Origin: Paenibacillus sp. E222
GTDB lineage: Bacteria; Bacillota; Bacilli; Paenibacillales; Paenibacillaceae
Assembly: GCF_013401555.1 (NCBI RefSeq)
Contig: NZ_CP058552.1
Location: 6,820,001 to 6,884,000 of the forward strand
Direction: 5' to 3'
DNA: 64,000 bases
Shown piece by piece: positions 36,601 to 44,466 of this stretch; within the stretch, counting starts at the first letter, position 1; the number at the start of each line of letters is the position of its first letter. The notes beneath the pieces were generated by a model. It saw nothing but the letters and a program-made list of their open reading frames with translations, was not told the origin of the DNA and searched no databases. The translations under genes were made by a program, and so were the position numbers.

Positions 36601-36838
36601 CCACTATTGCGCTTTCAAGGGTAGTGCTGCTATCCGCGGTTACCGTTATGCCGGAGTCGATAGCGACCGGAGTTGAGGACGAATTATCTCCAGCCACGAA
36701 TGAAGCCGAACCTCCAGTTACAGACAATACAGGACCCGCGGCTGCAAAGGACATCGGCGTGATATAATTCCCCAGTCCCGTCTGGAAGGTTAATGCGATG
36801 GTAAGCAGGACCATCAATTTACGTAATAATTTCTTCAT
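33632..36838 (-). CDS. S-layer-homology surface protein with five tandem repeats
   Basis: A 1068-residue secreted protein. A signal peptide ends about residue 33 (MSFAAAG). Then come five repeats of about 138 residues in the order A-B-A-B-A (A: SFVAGDN...GITVTADSSTT; B: HYISGNSTTSTP...GLTVSD). A BIG2-like domain follows near 720-800, then a Ser/Thr linker and three SLH domains over the last 190 residues (VTFQDAASHWASKDI, IQTSWARDSIEILASNG, FVDVAPQHWAKEII). SLH domains bind pyruvylated wall polymer. The A-B units are nearly identical in DNA, showing recent internal duplication. Confidence 0.92.
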   Translation of the reverse strand: MKKLLRKLMVLLTIALTFQTGLGNYITPMSFAAAGPVLSVTGGSASFVAGDNSSSTPVAIDSGITVTADSSTTLESAIVAITGNFHAGEDVLSYINDGLTMGNITASYNASTGVLTLTSAGAIATLAQWQAALRSITYTDTAITPITATRTVSFTVTDGVNTSSTATRTVTVTDTDQTPIVTTSGGSTHYISGNSTTSTPVAIDGGLTVSDMDNTTLASATVSITSHFDVGKDVLAYTNDGTTMGNITASYDALTGVLTLTSAGATATLAQWQSVLRGITFSSTSDTPGQRIISYAVSDGMKTSAAATHTVEVTVIVPLSLTTSNGSASFVAGDNQISNPVAIDSGITVTADSSTTLESAIVAITGNFHAGEDVLSFTNKGPSMGDITASYNSSTGVLTLTSASSTATFAQWQAALRSITYINTAITPNTATRTVSFTVTDGVNTSSTATRTVTVTDTDQTPIVTTSGGSTHYISGNSTTSTPVAIDGGLTVSDLDNTTLSSATVSITSHFEAGKDVLGYTNDGATMGNITASYDALTGVLTLTSTGATAMLAQWQSALRGITFSSTSATPGQRIISYAVSDGMKTSAAATHTVEVTVIVPPSLTTSSGSTSFLAGDNVISTPVAIDSGITVTADSSTTLESATVAVTGNFHAGEDVLSFINDGLTMGNITASYNAVTGVLTLTSAGGTATLAQWQAALHAVTYNNTAITPITTTRTISFTVSDGTNNSSSATKSVTLHALSSLKATSNTLSVPTGQTASVAITAIFSNQAHIDVTSSVTWTVRNPAIANVTSGRVTGKTPGSTVVSAVYGTQSVDINVTVTGTPVSGSESSSSSSTNTSNSINTDTPAESNPSTPPAQETKTFYALVEIDRLAAYIQDALGGNSVTFQDAASHWASKDILSAAKLGIINGYPDGRFRPDASITRAEFSTLLVKAFALRSGSGTIELRDIQTSWARDSIEILASNGVINGYSDGTFHADHRITRAELVSMISKILIFQNIQPGDAATFVDVAPQHWAKEIIELAAKAGIIEGKGQNRFEPDANLTRAEALTVIMHMLRENPAINKLLG

Positions 36839-37659
36839 TGAATACTTCCCCTATCATTTAGATTTAATCCTGAATTTCTAGAGTAATATGCTCCGTGAAA
36901 AAGAGATCAGACCTTTAGATTTACTTGAAAAATCAATCTTGCCGAAGCAATACGTGGTCTATCCGGGGGAAAGCGTTAAGTTCCGTTTTTCTGCTTATTG
37001 CATCCAGCTCTATCTTCTCATCGGTTGGGTGCTCGCTGCGGACGGATCTTTCAGTTCCATAAGCTGTATAGCGATGCGTTGTCTCATCATTTCCTAGACC
37101 CTCGTCTGCCGCACCACAGCTTGCTGTACAAAGGGCTTGCACGTATGAGCCGCTGTCTTCAACTCCCCCACAAAACTGTACATTGGAATTTGAATAATCA
37201 ATAATCCCGTTCCAGAACGATAGCATTTCTGCATCTTTATTCAATGTTCTCTTGCAATCATTACTATTTAAAGTTGTGCCCAATCTACTTCCATCTTCAA
37301 TTTTAAATTAAACCTGATTTTGTAAATGAATAGTCAGAGTTCTGAACTTTAGACAATAACTAATTAATTTAATATGTTCTTATATTCAATGGATACTATA
37401 TCTCCTTTACATGGTACATAATAACCCATTTTGTGACATTATCGAAGAGATTTCCTGTGCTTAAAGAACTATTTTTTAGAACTTTCAACCTATTTATCTA
37501 TTTATAAAGTGCTATTGTTAGCATCTTGAAATCACTGTTGTAAACTCTTACTATCTCCCCTTCACCGCATCAACCGAGTGTATATGCTGTCCCTATCCTC
37601 ATCATCAATAATTCAACAAAATTACTACTAAGTGTAATATATATCCATCATGCTTGTGT

Positions 37660-37764
37660 ATGAAGATATATCCTCTGTTTTTATGTAAAATATCACACTT
37701 CTTCAATGCTAATTCAAGGATAGATCTCTTGGTCTTTATATACTATTTTCGTTATCATTTTTGA
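37660..37764 (-). repeat. Direct repeat partner of 33255-33357
   Basis: Contains the last 50 bases of the gene at 37714 and 54 bases downstream. The copy at 33255 is in the same orientation. The rest of the 36839-37713 gap is AT-rich, with no supported gene; open frames at 36888 and 36933 show no recognisable protein. Confidence 0.75.
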
Positions 37765-38118
37765 ATATTTTAATCTCGTTATTTCAATCAGTTCATTTGG
37801 CTGCATCATATTCACGATGTGACTATCATTTATTTTAATTTTGGTATTACCTCGTCCCAATCCTTTGACTATTACGATGTTATTATTCACATCTACTATT
37901 TGTCCAATTGTGTTGAACTGCTCTTGTTTCTTGAGATCAAGGTATGTTACAAGGCCAAGTATACAAAATATAATAAAGCAAAAAATTGATAACGCAGTTG
38001 TCCATGCAGGAGGATGATATGCTAAGTTATTGGTAGTTACTTGAATTACGATTATAAAAATAAATAGAACGATGAATAGAAATTGCTTTTTTAATTTGCC
38101 TTTAGCTTTTTCGTTCAT
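37714..38118 (-). CDS. Hypothetical membrane protein (cassette gene of array B)
   Basis: A 134-residue protein with two transmembrane helices (about 11-29 and 39-60) and a small beta-rich cytoplasmic domain with KIKINDSHIVNMMQPNELIE. Its start is 31 bases after the attC-like site at 38149. The tail of a second copy survives at 33255, so this gene existed twice in the region. The function is unknown. Confidence 0.6.
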   Translation of the reverse strand: MNEKAKGKLKKQFLFIVLFIFIIVIQVTTNNLAYHPPAWTTALSIFCFIIFCILGLVTYLDLKKQEQFNTIGQIVDVNNNIVIVKGLGRGNTKIKINDSHIVNMMQPNELIEITRLKYSKMITKIVYKDQEIYP

Positions 38119-38148
38119 AGCTTCTCCTTATTAGGTTTTGTGGTATTT

Positions 38149-38311
38149 CAAATAACGTTCGTGTATCTACAAACCCTCACTACCTTAAAGATTGCAGCAA
38201 CTTGCCGCGATGCGGTAAGGTAGTGCAGGGGTCACCTAGCAACTTTACTTCTTCGAATATCCTCAACAGACCAAGAAGCGAATGCAACGGCGTAGATATG
38301 TTGTTATCTAG
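38149..38311 (-). repeat. attC-like recombination site B1 (163 bp, long class)
   Basis: Left end CAAATAAC, right end GTTATCTAG, arms GTATCTACA and CGTAGATA. The centre shares CCCTCACTACC with the remnant at 18165 and contains GCAAGTTGC-type stems. It closes the cassette carrying the gene at 38396. The expected complement at the attI-like site is absent, so the junction there is altered. Confidence 0.8.
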
Positions 38312-38395
38312 ATGTCAATTGCCTTCCGCAAACTACTACTTATAGATTGTACTTCATTTTAATTCCTTCATATAACTTAAAACCCTTATTCCTAT

Positions 38396-38944
38396 TTACA
38401 ACTCTCCAATTAACTCTTTCCATTTGTTTTCAATCCACTTAGGACTTTGTTCTTTCAGAATATCCTCGTTAAATTGACTATCAATATACTCTAAATCTTG
38501 TTTAAGCACTCCTATATCCTGAATAAGTTGATTTCTCGATTCTTTTTCTAGCGACACCTTATTTGATAAAATGTCGTCTATGATATCTGCTCTTATATAC
38601 CAATACATATCTCTAAACACATTATAGATTAAATCGGTTGATGATAATTGATCTTCTTTGAAATCGGAATCCAGAAAGATGAATGATTCTTCACCCACTT
38701 TCAAAGATACCGCCAGATTCCCTAATGTGTATATGACTGTTTCCTTCGAAGAATTGTCTTCTAAGCTCTTTATCACATAATCTAAATTCTGGATTGATTC
38801 TTTTATACCAATTTGAGTTCCATGATTTAGTTTAACCGCGTAATCAACTTCTTGATTGTCTTTGTACGCTTTGAATTGATAGTTGAAGTACATGCTTATT
38901 ATCAATCCAACCATTAGTATGATTATTGCAATATTTTTTCTCAT
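38396..38944 (-). CDS. Hypothetical membrane-anchored protein (cassette gene of array B)
   Basis: A 182-residue protein with an N-terminal signal anchor (about residues 4-20, IAIIILMVGLIISMYF) and a helical, acidic extracellular domain. No motif was recognised. It sits between the attI-like site of platform B and attC-like site B1, the position of the first cassette. GC content is low. Confidence 0.6.
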   Translation of the reverse strand: MRKNIAIIILMVGLIISMYFNYQFKAYKDNQEVDYAVKLNHGTQIGIKESIQNLDYVIKSLEDNSSKETVIYTLGNLAVSLKVGEESFIFLDSDFKEDQLSSTDLIYNVFRDMYWYIRADIIDDILSNKVSLEKESRNQLIQDIGVLKQDLEYIDSQFNEDILKEQSPKWIENKWKELIGEL

Positions 38945-38976
38945 TAAATCACCTCGTAATCATGTCATTGAATTCA

Positions 38977-39070
38977 TATAATATCTAATTTTTGTATTTC
39001 ACAAATACAACATATCCCATCTACTAGTGCCTGAACTAGGTATATGATAACCCATATTGTTACAATTGCG
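38977..39070 (-). repeat. attI-like site of platform B (decayed)
   Basis: TCTAATTTTTGTATTTCACAAATAC followed by GAACTAGGTATATGATAACCCAT aligns with the attI-like sites at 28877 and 53529, but the junction reads ATAATA instead of ATAACA. The core AAC is lost, which would prevent normal recombination. Confidence 0.65.
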
Positions 39071-39215
39071 CAGGCAAATTGGCGAATAGGGGAGATTTAT
39101 TAGTTTTCTTAAACCCTTATCCAGATGATCCAATAGGCTTTGAATGCTGAATATATGCAAGGTTGTACAGGATGCGAGTATGCAGTGGAACCTTTCATTA
39201 TAGTAATAAAACAAA
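38999..39215 (-). pseudogene. Tyrosine recombinase of platform B, internally deleted
   Basis: The 5' part (ITIMKGST, near 39190) and the 3' part (IQSLLDHLDKG, near 39120) of the recombinase are joined directly, losing about 1 kb. In platform A, GAATGCGCTGAATAT near 30014 and GAATACGTTGAATAT near 29037 are near-identical. Deletion between these two short repeats explains the join, leaving GAATGCTGAATAT at 39140. Confidence 0.8.
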
Positions 39216-39272
39216 AAGGCCCTTCTTCATCCCATAGAGAATCCGACGACCTTCCGGTGCTTTTGGAACATA
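39207..39272 (-). repeat. Upstream flank of platform B
   Basis: CATCCCATAGAGAATCCGACGACCTTCCGGTGCTTTTGGAACAT region aligns with the flanks at 30166 and 54076. The hairpin is weakened by a deletion. Confidence 0.6.
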
Positions 39273-39299
39273 TCAACTTTATAAAAGGTAGAGCGTATC

Positions 39300-39535
39300 G
39301 CGGCTTGTGCAATGGCAAGCCGCATCAAGAGGGAGGTGCTGCGCCCAATTCGGCCAGCACCTCACAAAGGATGCACCGCGTCAATGATCGCGGCGCTCAC
39401 CCCAAGCCGCCCGCCCTACCTGGCAACAGCACATGTACCAGCAGCATGTAATATGCCCCGCTGCCCTTCACGCTGCTGGTGCCACGACCAGCAGCGTACG
39501 GCCTTTCGCTGCAAGCGGTTAGCGCCAGCAACCGC
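39300..39535. repeat. Hairpin train 1
   Basis: A series of inverted repeats in 235 bases: GCGGCTTG/CAAGCCGC (39300-39323), GAGGTGCTG/CAGCACCTC (39333-39363), CCGCG/CGCGG (about 39376), ACGCTGCTGGT/ACCAGCAGCGT (39470-39497, perfect 11 bp with 6-base loop) and GCGGTT/AACCGC (39515-39535). The first two stems are shared with the second train at 48861. It ends directly at the stop of the AraC-type gene. It does not read as protein. Confidence 0.75.
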
Positions 39536-39539
39536 CTGC

Positions 39540-41270
39540 TTAAGCCAACAACGCCTGAGCGACCTGATCCACAATGCCATTGATGCCTGTTGGTCCATAA
39601 CAACCGATCCATGTCGCGGCATCTACGGAGTGTATTTGCTGTCGCTCATCCGTATCGAGCATCTTCCAGACACGCTGCTCTGTCGCGGATATGCCCTCCT
39701 GCATGATCTCATTGCTAAGCAAAAAGTAGTGGCTGGCATGTACAGCCGGTAGTCTGTCAACTGAAATATGATAAGCCGTGTCGGAGGTATCTGCCACAAA
39801 TAATGGAACAGGTAAACCTAGGTCACGGTACAGCACAGCACCTGTACGATGCGAGGCAGAATGTACGCGAACCAGAGAATCAAGCGGACGAATCAGCGCC
39901 ACGCTCTTACCTGCCAGCACGGGAGCAAGTTCTTCGGACAGCAATGCGGTTCGTCGATGATAATCCGCAAGTATCCGCTTTGCCTCTGCCCGCTTACCAG
40001 TTAGTTCACCGAACAAGCTTAGAATGGTCTGCCAGCTCTCATTACGCTTAAACATAAGAACCGGAGCGATCCGGCTTAGACGTTCAACGTGCTGATCATG
40101 CACCTCGGTGCAAATAATCAGATCTGGAGACAGTCGTTCCACTGCAAGCAGATCAGGGTACTCATACGTTCCGAGCAATTCGGTAGCCTGAAGTCCTGCC
40201 CTGATATATTGCGGGAAATGGAACGTTGCACTTCCTACTCCTACACTTCCCGCTGGAGACAACCCAAGCGCAAGCAAATGATCGGCATACTGGACATCAA
40301 GTACAGCGATACGCTGTGGTGACTCGGTGACAAGATATTCCCCTCGCATATGGCAGATCACAGGCCCTTGGGCCGACTCATACGAAGAAGCTACACGATT
40401 CCCCAGCAAGGAATGAACATAGTCTGCATCCGTTTTCGAAGCGGCGGCAAGCCGGTAATGCAGTGGTGGGATTCCATAATATTTCTTAAACGCCCTGCTG
40501 AAATAATACATGTCGCGATAGCCCATTTTATCAGCAATTTCGCCGATAGAAACATCCGTATGACGCAGTATTCGCGAGGCACTCTCCATGCGCAGCTGAA
40601 TGACGTATTCCATTGGTCCGAGCTCTTTCTCCTGTTTGAATCGTCGCTGCAGCTGTCTTACACTGCATCCGGCAAGGGCTGCCAGCTCTTTCAGCTCCAG
40701 ATTCTGACGATAATGCGATGATATATATGACACGACAACATCCACCATGTCGGACTCTGCTCCGCCTTGACCACATTCATACTCCATGATCAGTTCGTAG
40801 ATCATCACCTGGAGCAACGCATTGGCATAAAAACGTTCCAGCCCTTCGCCGCGGCGCCATTTGGCAACGATTTTTTCCGCATTCTCGATCCATTCCGCTT
40901 GAGTCACAGGGTTCTGAATAAACGAAGTTTGCAGTGGGTGTTTGCGATACGAGGGTATAACATGAGAGGCTCCTTCCATGGAAGAAGCCTTGTACATGAT
41001 CACGATATAATAAAGTTCGTCTGATCTGGCGGTCAGCGTGAAGGATGTGCCCTCCACCACATGACAGGCAAAAGAAGCTCCAATGTGGCAAACCTCACCA
41101 TTCATTGCAAGCTCCCCTTCCCCTCCGCATGCCAGCAGCAGCACATTTGAAGTTAATTGAGTTTCGCTAAGAACACTGCCTGTCTGCAAAGTACCGCTAT
41201 ACCCGTCAAGCATCTTGATCGTCGTATCACTCCATAGACTTGTCTGTTCTTGCAGCGGCATTTCTCTCAT
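39540..41270 (-). CDS. AraC-family regulator fused to a siderophore-binding domain (Btr-like)
   Basis: A 576-residue protein with an N-terminal cupin-like part (1-150). Two AraC helix-turn-helix motifs follow at about 185-280 (LKELAALAGCSVRQLQRRFK, IGEIADKMGYRDMYYFSRAFK). Then comes a complete FeuA/BtuF-type binding fold from about 315 to the end. The last domain is paralogous to the lipoprotein at 42085 (shared IAVLDV, LDPDLII/LSPDLII, VALIRP, HRTGAVLY). By analogy with Btr of B. subtilis it binds an iron-loaded siderophore in the cytoplasm and activates uptake genes. It is the last gene of an iron locus. Confidence 0.85.
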   Translation of the reverse strand: MREMPLQEQTSLWSDTTIKMLDGYSGTLQTGSVLSETQLTSNVLLLACGGEGELAMNGEVCHIGASFACHVVEGTSFTLTARSDELYYIVIMYKASSMEGASHVIPSYRKHPLQTSFIQNPVTQAEWIENAEKIVAKWRRGEGLERFYANALLQVMIYELIMEYECGQGGAESDMVDVVVSYISSHYRQNLELKELAALAGCSVRQLQRRFKQEKELGPMEYVIQLRMESASRILRHTDVSIGEIADKMGYRDMYYFSRAFKKYYGIPPLHYRLAAASKTDADYVHSLLGNRVASSYESAQGPVICHMRGEYLVTESPQRIAVLDVQYADHLLALGLSPAGSVGVGSATFHFPQYIRAGLQATELLGTYEYPDLLAVERLSPDLIICTEVHDQHVERLSRIAPVLMFKRNESWQTILSLFGELTGKRAEAKRILADYHRRTALLSEELAPVLAGKSVALIRPLDSLVRVHSASHRTGAVLYRDLGLPVPLFVADTSDTAYHISVDRLPAVHASHYFLLSNEIMQEGISATEQRVWKMLDTDERQQIHSVDAATWIGCYGPTGINGIVDQVAQALLA

Positions 41271-41306
41271 CTCCTGACAATAGCAAAGGTAAAGTTGTTG
41301 CTGTTG

Positions 41307-42083
41307 TCATTTTAATTGAGATTTATTCTCATTGTCAATTTTCGGACATTTTCTGCAATATTCCCCTGACATTTGATAATAAAAACAACAGGTGATCCGC
41401 TCGCTTTTCGCAACGTGCACATTGTCCTTACAATCGGTGAAGCGGGTCAACGGATTCTTTCTCACACCGAACACTTGCCCGGACGCCACTTGCGTAAGAT
41501 ATGAAAAGTCCGCCTGGATGTGCTCACTATCCTGCTCTGTCTCGTCGGCATCAGGCGTATATAGCGGGCCAATGCGTACCATAATGTTCTCCCAGAGAAT
41601 ACTCATGGAAAGAGGCGCAATCGCAGCAAGCGTCTTTAACAGGGGTGTATGCTGTACCGCAAACATCTCCTCGACCACCTTTTCCCGCCACACGTTCCTG
41701 TCTCCAGTCAGTGCTTCAGCCCCAATTCCGTTCACTGCTAGAAAAGGAAATCGTGTACCGCCCTCATGTTCTTCGAGCTTCGGATGATAGAGAAAGCTGT
41801 TCTCCAGCTGAAACGAAACATGCTGGTGATGAAAAGTCATCGCGGTCATCAGCGGAGCCGTCCACAGATAGCCAATTCGCTTGGCTAACATGGAGGCGGC
41901 AACCTTCATGTCAGGCGCATCGATATACTCCTGAAACCAGCTGATATACTCCCGGCAGGCCGCTTCGTCATGCAGCTCACTTAGAGCAATGGTACGGATG
42001 CTATGTTCAGGCGGCTCACCAAGCAAAATCGAATGATCCTCCACGGTCTCTTTCCATAAGTCTGTCGAGAGATATCGGTTCAT
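41307..42083 (-). CDS. FhuF-like siderophore-iron reductase
   Basis: A 258-residue protein whose C-terminus carries ITCCFYYQMSGEYCRKCPK. This CC...C..C pattern binds the 2Fe-2S cluster in FhuF-type ferric siderophore reductases. The remainder shows the FhuF/IucC-C-like fold with no signal peptide, so it acts in the cytoplasm to release iron from the imported siderophore. It follows the lipoprotein gene by one base and precedes the Btr-like regulator by 36 bases, making a three-gene unit. Confidence 0.8.
   Translation of the reverse strand: MNRYLSTDLWKETVEDHSILLGEPPEHSIRTIALSELHDEAACREYISWFQEYIDAPDMKVAASMLAKRIGYLWTAPLMTAMTFHHQHVSFQLENSFLYHPKLEEHEGGTRFPFLAVNGIGAEALTGDRNVWREKVVEEMFAVQHTPLLKTLAAIAPLSMSILWENIMVRIGPLYTPDADETEQDSEHIQADFSYLTQVASGQVFGVRKNPLTRFTDCKDNVHVAKSERITCCFYYQMSGEYCRKCPKIDNENKSQLK
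41316..41336 (-). promoter_or_regulatory. Possible secondary Fur-type palindrome
   Basis: TTGAGA-TTTATTC-TCATTGTC overlaps the end of the reductase gene, just upstream of the Btr-like gene. It has TGAGA/TCTCA arms like an iron box but poorer match than the one at 43152. Confidence 0.35.
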
Positions 42084-42084
42084 A

Positions 42085-43125
42085 TTAATTCGATCCGAGC
42101 AGGGCTTCCGCTGCCTGATCTACAATCAGATTAATCGCAAGCGGTCCGTAGTATGCAATCCACAGTGTTGAGTTTACGTCATACGTGCGGTTATTTTTCA
42201 CAGCATCGAGGGACTTCCACACTGGATTAGTCAACATAGCCTCTGCCTCTGCCGCAAACAGCTCATCCGACAGCACAAAATAACGATCTGCCTTAATATC
42301 AGGGACTTTCTCCATCGAGATTTCAACAGAGGTATCATCCTTGATTCCCTCAACGAGTGCAGGCATTTTCAAGCCCAAATCCTGATAAAGAATGCCACCT
42401 GTGCGATGCTCGATACCATGAACACGAATGCCTTCTTTTCTCGGACGAATCAGCGCTACCGTTTCATCACCCAACTTCTCCGCAAGCTTGGTCTTCAATC
42501 CAGCAACTTTTTCCTCATACGCTTTACGCACCGTCTCTGCCTCGTCCTGCTTGTCTGTAATCTTAGCAACTGTGGCTAACGTATCACGCCAGTCTTCGTA
42601 AAAATCAAGTACCAGGGTAGGTGCAATTTTGCTTACACTCTCATACTGCTTCTCCTGGAAGTCCGTCATGATAATCAGATCCGGGTCCAAGGCTACAATT
42701 GCTTCCAGATTAGGCTCGTCCCGTGTACCCAGAACCTGTACATCACTCGGCTGATCTCCTAAGTATTCAGGAAAATCGGTGTTGCCTCCAGCGATGACAC
42801 TGCCAGCCGGCTTCTCGCCAACAGCTAACATTTGATCGAGAAACTTAACATCAAGCACCGCAATTTTCTTAGGTTTTTCGTTTAGCGTCAGCTCACCCTT
42901 CATATGCGTGATCGTTACGGGAAAAGCTCCGTCAGTCTGAGTTTCTGCGTTCGCAGGTGTCTCCGCTGGCGTTGCCGCCGACGGTTTGCCGCTATCTGTA
43001 CCTGTTCCGGCACCGCAAGCCGTCAGGACAAGAATAAGGGCTAACATCAAGCCCATGAATAATCGTGATTTGCGAGCAGCATATGCCTTGCTTCCGGCAG
43101 CCTGCCCCTTTGTTCCTTGATTCAT
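42085..43125 (-). CDS. Iron-siderophore-binding lipoprotein
   Basis: A 346-residue lipoprotein with lipobox LTAC, and a type III periplasmic-binding fold (KIAVLDVKFLDQMLAVG, LDPDLIIMTD, HRTGGILYQDLGLK, IAYYGPLAINLIVDQ). It captures ferric siderophore outside the cell for an ABC importer. No permease or ATPase gene is adjacent, so the importer must be encoded elsewhere. The Fur box at 43152 lies 27 bases upstream of its start, so iron repression of the whole unit is expected. Confidence 0.9.
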   Translation of the reverse strand: MNQGTKGQAAGSKAYAARKSRLFMGLMLALILVLTACGAGTGTDSGKPSAATPAETPANAETQTDGAFPVTITHMKGELTLNEKPKKIAVLDVKFLDQMLAVGEKPAGSVIAGGNTDFPEYLGDQPSDVQVLGTRDEPNLEAIVALDPDLIIMTDFQEKQYESVSKIAPTLVLDFYEDWRDTLATVAKITDKQDEAETVRKAYEEKVAGLKTKLAEKLGDETVALIRPRKEGIRVHGIEHRTGGILYQDLGLKMPALVEGIKDDTSVEISMEKVPDIKADRYFVLSDELFAAEAEAMLTNPVWKSLDAVKNNRTYDVNSTLWIAYYGPLAINLIVDQAAEALLGSN

Positions 43126-43151
43126 GATGAATCCCCCTTATGTATAATACT

Positions 43152-43170
43152 GATAATGATTTTCATTATC
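43152..43170 (-). promoter_or_regulatory. Fur box
   Basis: GATAATGATTTTCATTATC matches the 19-base Fur consensus at 17 of 19 positions and is a nearly perfect palindrome. It lies just upstream of the iron lipoprotein gene. Confidence 0.85.
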
Positions 43171-43348
43171 GAAACATAAAGAGAGTATATACGATCTCCG
43201 TATCGGGTTACCATGTACTTTTGCGACATTTGGGCCGGACTAATGCGACATGGTGCGGAGAAAGGCAATAGCTTCTTGGAAGAAAGTAAACCATGCTTCT
43301 TGTGCTCAAACCGGAGAACGGGCAATCGGTTTCATAGCAGCGAATCGT

Positions 43349-43393
43349 GCTTATGTTTAGTGTTGGTTACGGATTAGAGTAATGGGATAAGAG
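43349..43393 (-). pseudogene. Scrap of a fourth tyrosine recombinase
   Basis: CTTATGTTTAGTGTTGGTTACGGATTAGAGTAAT-type sequence aligns over about 45 bases with 29483-29525 of platform A, which encodes KSVTNPKHKAI at the start of the catalytic domain. No other part of the gene is present. It suggests that a platform once stood here, next to the retropepsin pair at 43514. Confidence 0.7.
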
Positions 43394-43431
43394 CATAATT
43401 CAACTATTGAAAAGCGCGTAGGATCTAGAAC

Positions 43432-43462
43432 AAAAAAACCCAACAAAATTTGTTAGGTAAAA
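43432..43462 (-). terminator. Terminator of the retropepsin pair
   Basis: CCTAACAAA and TTTGTTGGG form a stem followed by TTTTTTT on the minus strand, about 50 bases beyond the stop at 43514. Confidence 0.75.
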
Positions 43463-43513
43463 ACCACTTGTATATGTATCTTATTATCCGAAACGCACTC
43501 TACAATTTTATTT

Positions 43514-43885
43514 TCAATAATGTAATTCTAATGTTTTCAGATCAATTATAAAATTTTGTTGTTTCAGAATATCCAATCCGAGAAGCCCTTTATGTTCTTT
43601 AGGTAATATGCCTACATCTATTTCTATATTCCCAATGCTTTTTGTTCCTATTTCAATCCTGTCCATGACTTTGGTGTAGAAAGGAATACTTCCTCCAATC
43701 CCGTATGCTTCATATATCGAATCGCCGGTTTCATAGGTCACACCGATTTCCTCTAAAACATCAGGACTAATGATCGTATGTGAGGATCCTGTATCTATAA
43801 TTACATCATCTATTCTTAATACTCTGCCTCTAAATGTAACGGTGAGTGACGTTGTAATTAACTGACCATCATAGTTAATTTTCAT
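43514..43885 (-). CDS. Retropepsin-like aspartic protease, third copy
   Basis: A 123-residue clan AA protease with Asp31 in IIDTGSSHTIIS, a GIGG segment and the late KGLLGLDIL strand. It overlaps its MKW-type partner by 11 bases. Compared with the copies at 25491 and 28463 it shares about a third of its residues, so the copies diverged long ago instead of arising by recent duplication. No attC-like site is detectable beside this pair; instead it has its own terminator. Confidence 0.82.
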   Translation of the reverse strand: MKINYDGQLITTSLTVTFRGRVLRIDDVIIDTGSSHTIISPDVLEEIGVTYETGDSIYEAYGIGGSIPFYTKVMDRIEIGTKSIGNIEIDVGILPKEHKGLLGLDILKQQNFIIDLKTLELHY

Positions 43886-44132
43886 TCGTATTACGTCTCA
43901 CTCTCATTAATGGATCTCTGCGAAGGTTGATCACAAAGTCTTGATTTGAAGTATGATACACGACGTTACCAGGCTCTACTTGAAAAAACTCTTTATTTAC
44001 ATCTCGTTCTGATATGGTTCGGATTGGTGCAACTTCATCTACTATTTTTTTGTTATCTTCCTCATGATAATGAATGATAGAAACCAGAACAAATTGGTCA
44101 GGGAACAGTTCTCTAACTTCTTGCCATTTCAT
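43875..44132 (-). CDS. MKW-type small protein, third copy
   Basis: An 85-residue protein starting MKWQEVRELFPDQFVLVSI, with acidic middle and VVYHTSNQDFVINLRRD near the end. It is homologous to 25869 and 28206. AGGAGG lies before ATG 44132. Coupled by overlap to the retropepsin. The function is unknown. Confidence 0.75.
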   Translation of the reverse strand: MKWQEVRELFPDQFVLVSIIHYHEEDNKKIVDEVAPIRTISERDVNKEFFQVEPGNVVYHTSNQDFVINLRRDPLMRVRRNTNEN

Positions 44133-44299
44133 GTGTTCTACCTCCTGTTATTGAGTTAGTTCTACTTTCTGTAATTTTAACATATCTCCTGATCTCATTT
44201 TACCGTATTCATAACGTCTGACTTGATCAGATGTGGTTTGCTGGAATAACCCACCATGATCCATCTTATACTGTTACTGGCACCAGAGGTCTCCGATGA

Positions 44300-44466
44300 A
44301 AATCCAGTTTCTCTAACTCTCCACTTCAAACCGTGTTTGAAGCTCTTTAACAAATACCTCAATGGGTTCTTTATAGTCGATGGGTTTATACATAGATCTA
44401 TTATTCCACATATGCCGTTCATCTTTATCACGAAAATCATTGAATTCATTTCTTTTACGGTGTTTT
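44300..44466 (-). pseudogene. C-terminal scrap of an unknown protein
   Basis: The minus strand reads RNEFNDFRDKDERHMWNN, then MYKPIDYKEPIEVFVKELQ and a stop after EVES. The frame has no start with a ribosome binding site and runs into the end of the gene at 44455. Charge pattern looks like real protein, so it is probably the end of a lost gene. Confidence 0.35.

Noticed and set aside
33794..36676. Several plus-strand open frames within the S-layer gene
   Set aside because: They are antisense shadows created by the repeated Thr/Ser-rich coding sequence.
36888..37283. Open frames on both strands upstream of the S-layer gene
   Set aside because: Neither reads like a protein family, neither has a good ribosome binding site, and the composition is unlike the neighbours.
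39140..39752. Open frames across hairpin train 1
   Set aside because: They are low-complexity products of GC-rich inverted repeats and overlap the real AraC-type gene end.
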